Shown piece after piece: positions 20,732 through 21,656 of a DNA stretch of 21,656 bases. The translations under genes were made by a program, and so were the position numbers. The stretch is taken from IMG/VR virus record IMGVR_UViG_3300047376_000209, positions 1-21,656 of that record. The stretch is one strand, 5' to 3'. The notes under the pieces are model-generated. The model made no database searches and was not told where the DNA came from. It was given only the letters and a program-made list of their open reading frames with translations. Within the stretch, counting starts at the first letter, position 1. Every line of letters begins with the position of its first letter. This DNA comes from a virus.

Positions 20732-21656
20732 TGTTAAAGCATGTTGATTTATGCTCTGGAATCGGGGGCTTTGCCCTTGGTTTCAAATGGGCGGGTTTAT
20801 CAAAGCCCGTCCTTTTTTGTGACATCGAGCCGTGGTGCAGAAAGTTACTCGCACAGAACTTTCCTAATGTACCTATCGCTGATGATGTTAAGGAGATAGC
20901 AAATGAGCCAAGAAGATTTATTTCAGAACCCATTGGAATCCTCACCGCAGGATATCCCTGTCAGCCCTTCTCAGCCGCAGGGAAAAGGCGAGGCGAAGAA
21001 GACCCTCGCCACATCTTCCCGCACATCCTTAGAATTGTTGCACAAACAAGACCGACTTTTACCGTTTTCGAAAATGTTTATGGACACATCTCTATGGGCT
21101 TGGACAACGTACTCCATGCAATGGAAGGCGAAGGTTACACCGTCAAACCATTTGTTGTTCCAGCTAGTGGTGTCGGCGCCCGCCACAAACGCGACAGAGT
21201 CTGGATATTGGGCTACGCCGAACACGATGGACCACTTGCCGCAGAGGTCGCCAGAGGCTCTTTTAAAGCAGGCGACACAGGCGAGGAAGGGGCGTACCAG
21301 ACCAGCCAATCTGAGGGAACAGGTAGACCCGAATACGGTGAAAATGTGGCAACAGGCACAGGAGCCGAAAATGTGGGCGACACCGAGGACTTCAGACGGG
21401 ACGGGCGGTCCGAGGCAGTTGGACGAACAGGGTCGCAGGGTGAGCAAGACGAACCCCAACCTGAAGTTCGGGGCGAACCTAGCCGACCAAGTGAAGATGT
21501 GGCCTACACCCAGAGCATCGGAATACAAAGATACTGGCCCAGTGGGGAGCAAGTCGCATACTCACATGAAGGACAGAAAATATCTTTGTGCAGCGGTGAA
21601 AGAAACAGCGCAACCCAGTGGCAAGCTGAACCCTGCTTGGACAGAGTGGTTGATGG
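20731..21656 (+). CDS. C5-cytosine DNA methyltransferase (partial, runs off the window)
   Basis: The frame is open for 308 codons to the edge. It carries the C5-methyltransferase motifs in order: motif I 'DLCSGIGGFALGF' (residues 6-18, SAM binding), 'FCDIEPWCRKLL' (motif II), 'DDVKEI' (motif III), 'GYPCQPFSAAGKRRG' with catalytic Cys77 (motif IV), 'FENVYG' with Glu114 (motif VI) and 'RHKRDRVWILGY' (motif VIII, residues 151-162). A Gly/Glu/Arg/Gln-rich stretch of about 130 residues follows instead of an ordinary recognition domain. The visible end 'QWQAEPCLDRVVDG' resembles the segment just before motif X. Methylation may protect phage DNA from host restriction. From 20903 on, the DNA also encodes a second protein in the +1 frame. 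Confidence 0.92.
   Translation, partial: MLKHVDLCSGIGGFALGFKWAGLSKPVLFCDIEPWCRKLLAQNFPNVPIADDVKEIANEPRRFISEPIGILTAGYPCQPFSAAGKRRGEEDPRHIFPHILRIVAQTRPTFTVFENVYGHISMGLDNVLHAMEGEGYTVKPFVVPASGVGARHKRDRVWILGYAEHDGPLAAEVARGSFKAGDTGEEGAYQTSQSEGTGRPEYGENVATGTGAENVGDTEDFRRDGRSEAVGRTGSQGEQDEPQPEVRGEPSRPSEDVAYTQSIGIQRYWPSGEQVAYSHEGQKISLCSGERNSATQWQAEPCLDRVVD
20890..20895 (+). promoter_or_regulatory. Shine-Dalgarno inside the methyltransferase gene for the overlapping frame
   Basis: AAGGAG stands seven bases before the ATG at 20903. A TAG in the same frame (20897-20899) lies between them, so the overlapping frame cannot begin further upstream. In the methyltransferase frame these bases encode part of 'DVKEIA'. 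Confidence 0.75.
20903..21656 (+). CDS. Overlapping +1-frame gene within the methyltransferase gene (partial), W-(A/P)-T-P repeat protein
   Basis: From ATG with AAGGAG at ideal spacing, the frame is open for 251 codons to the edge. The product begins 'MSQEDLFQNPLES' and contains 'LLPFSKMFMDTSLWAWTTYS', 'MQWKAKVTPSNHLLFQLVVS', 'YWATPNTMDHLPQRSPEALL', 'QARKGRTRPANLREQVDP', 'KMWATPRTSD', 'KMWPTPRASEYKDTGP' and finally 'GKLNPAWTEWLMG'. I know these phrases ('LNPxWxEWLMGxP', 'xMxPTPxAS', 'MDTSLW') from phage proteins that follow or are annotated as cytosine methyltransferases, so the frame is not a chance opening. Function is unknown; a partner or recognition subunit of the methyltransferase is my inference. 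Trp and Thr-Pro repeats (Trp103, 158, 200) mark the middle. The end is outside the window. Confidence 0.78.
   Translation, partial: MSQEDLFQNPLESSPQDIPVSPSQPQGKGEAKKTLATSSRTSLELLHKQDRLLPFSKMFMDTSLWAWTTYSMQWKAKVTPSNHLLFQLVVSAPATNATESGYWATPNTMDHLPQRSPEALLKQATQARKGRTRPANLREQVDPNTVKMWQQAQEPKMWATPRTSDGTGGPRQLDEQGRRVSKTNPNLKFGANLADQVKMWPTPRASEYKDTGPVGSKSHTHMKDRKYLCAAVKETAQPSGKLNPAWTEWLM
21206..21514 (+). repeat. Three dispersed 18-bp units with meaning in both frames
   Basis: Units at 21206-21223, 21371-21388 and 21497-21514 are related DNA (pattern TGGGC-ACNCC). In the overlapping frame they read YWATPN, MWATPR and MWPTPR. In the methyltransferase frame the same bases give the LGYAE, VGDTE and VAYTQ stretches. 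Confidence 0.7.

Noticed and set aside
20971-21552. Minus-strand open frame of 193 codons opposite the methyltransferase
   Set aside because: It lies opposite two plus-strand frames with recognisable motifs in a locally GC-rich stretch, where chance antisense openings are common. Its product is Cys/Phe/Ser-rich with no domain-like pattern, and no ribosome site was evident.
20731-21656. Frameshift mutation or sequencing error splitting one methyltransferase gene
   Set aside because: A single shift would leave one frame degraded after the shift point, but both frames carry motif-like sequence near 21600-21656 and neither has a stop for 754 nt. It remains an alternative to be tested.

Overview
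The window is a tailed-phage genome segment (prophage or, more likely, free marine-type phage). The signs are dense, mostly same-strand genes with stop-start overlaps (TAATG, ATGA), serial fibre and virion-protein genes, a T4-type lysozyme, and a small recombination module with a DNA methyltransferase. The fibre modules resemble those I know from uncultured marine phage assemblies. A short-tailed (podovirus-like) virion is my inference: very large internal-virion-like proteins are present and no obvious tape measure is seen. The host cannot be read from the sequence.

Layout. Bases 1-7342 hold a bank of fibre or baseplate decoration genes in which three module families recur (a C-terminal 'MEI(A/G)' beta-domain family, a 'GDGSTT-FTL' adaptor family and a C1q-like family). 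They are interrupted by a tail assembly chaperone-like gene and end in a YadA-head-like fibre with a self-cleaving S74 chaperone. Bases 7362-16367 encode a large neck/tail structural protein and four probable internal virion (ejection) proteins. Bases 16364-17003 hold the lysozyme and a Cys-rich mini-protein. Bases 16979-17388 are a small minus-strand pocket (a secreted Cys protein and a zinc-ribbon protein). This pocket diverges from a rightward early-type unit starting with a PD-(D/E)XK nuclease. After a strong intrinsic terminator come a minus-strand ribbon-helix-helix-like gene, a DUF1064 nuclease, a coiled-coil protein, a RecA-fold ATPase (Sak4/AAA_24-like) and a DUF669-like ssDNA-binding protein.

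The most striking part is the right end. A 199-nt gene-free stretch with four successive 7-8 bp hairpins leads into a 22-codon minicistron whose stop overlaps the start of a C5-cytosine DNA methyltransferase. Inside that gene a second ATG with an excellent Shine-Dalgarno opens the +1 frame. Both frames then stay open for 754 nt to the window edge, and both carry family-like motifs, including a repeat that makes sense in both frames. I regard this as a genuine long same-strand gene overlap and the best candidate for an undescribed system. Both genes run off the window.

The regulatory layout is also readable. The divergent region 17389-17484 carries a good sigma70-type promoter with a perfect dyad on its -10. 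A second promoter with a dyad precedes the recombination operon. The terminator at 17862-17897 lies inside the nuclease gene, upstream of its stop codon.
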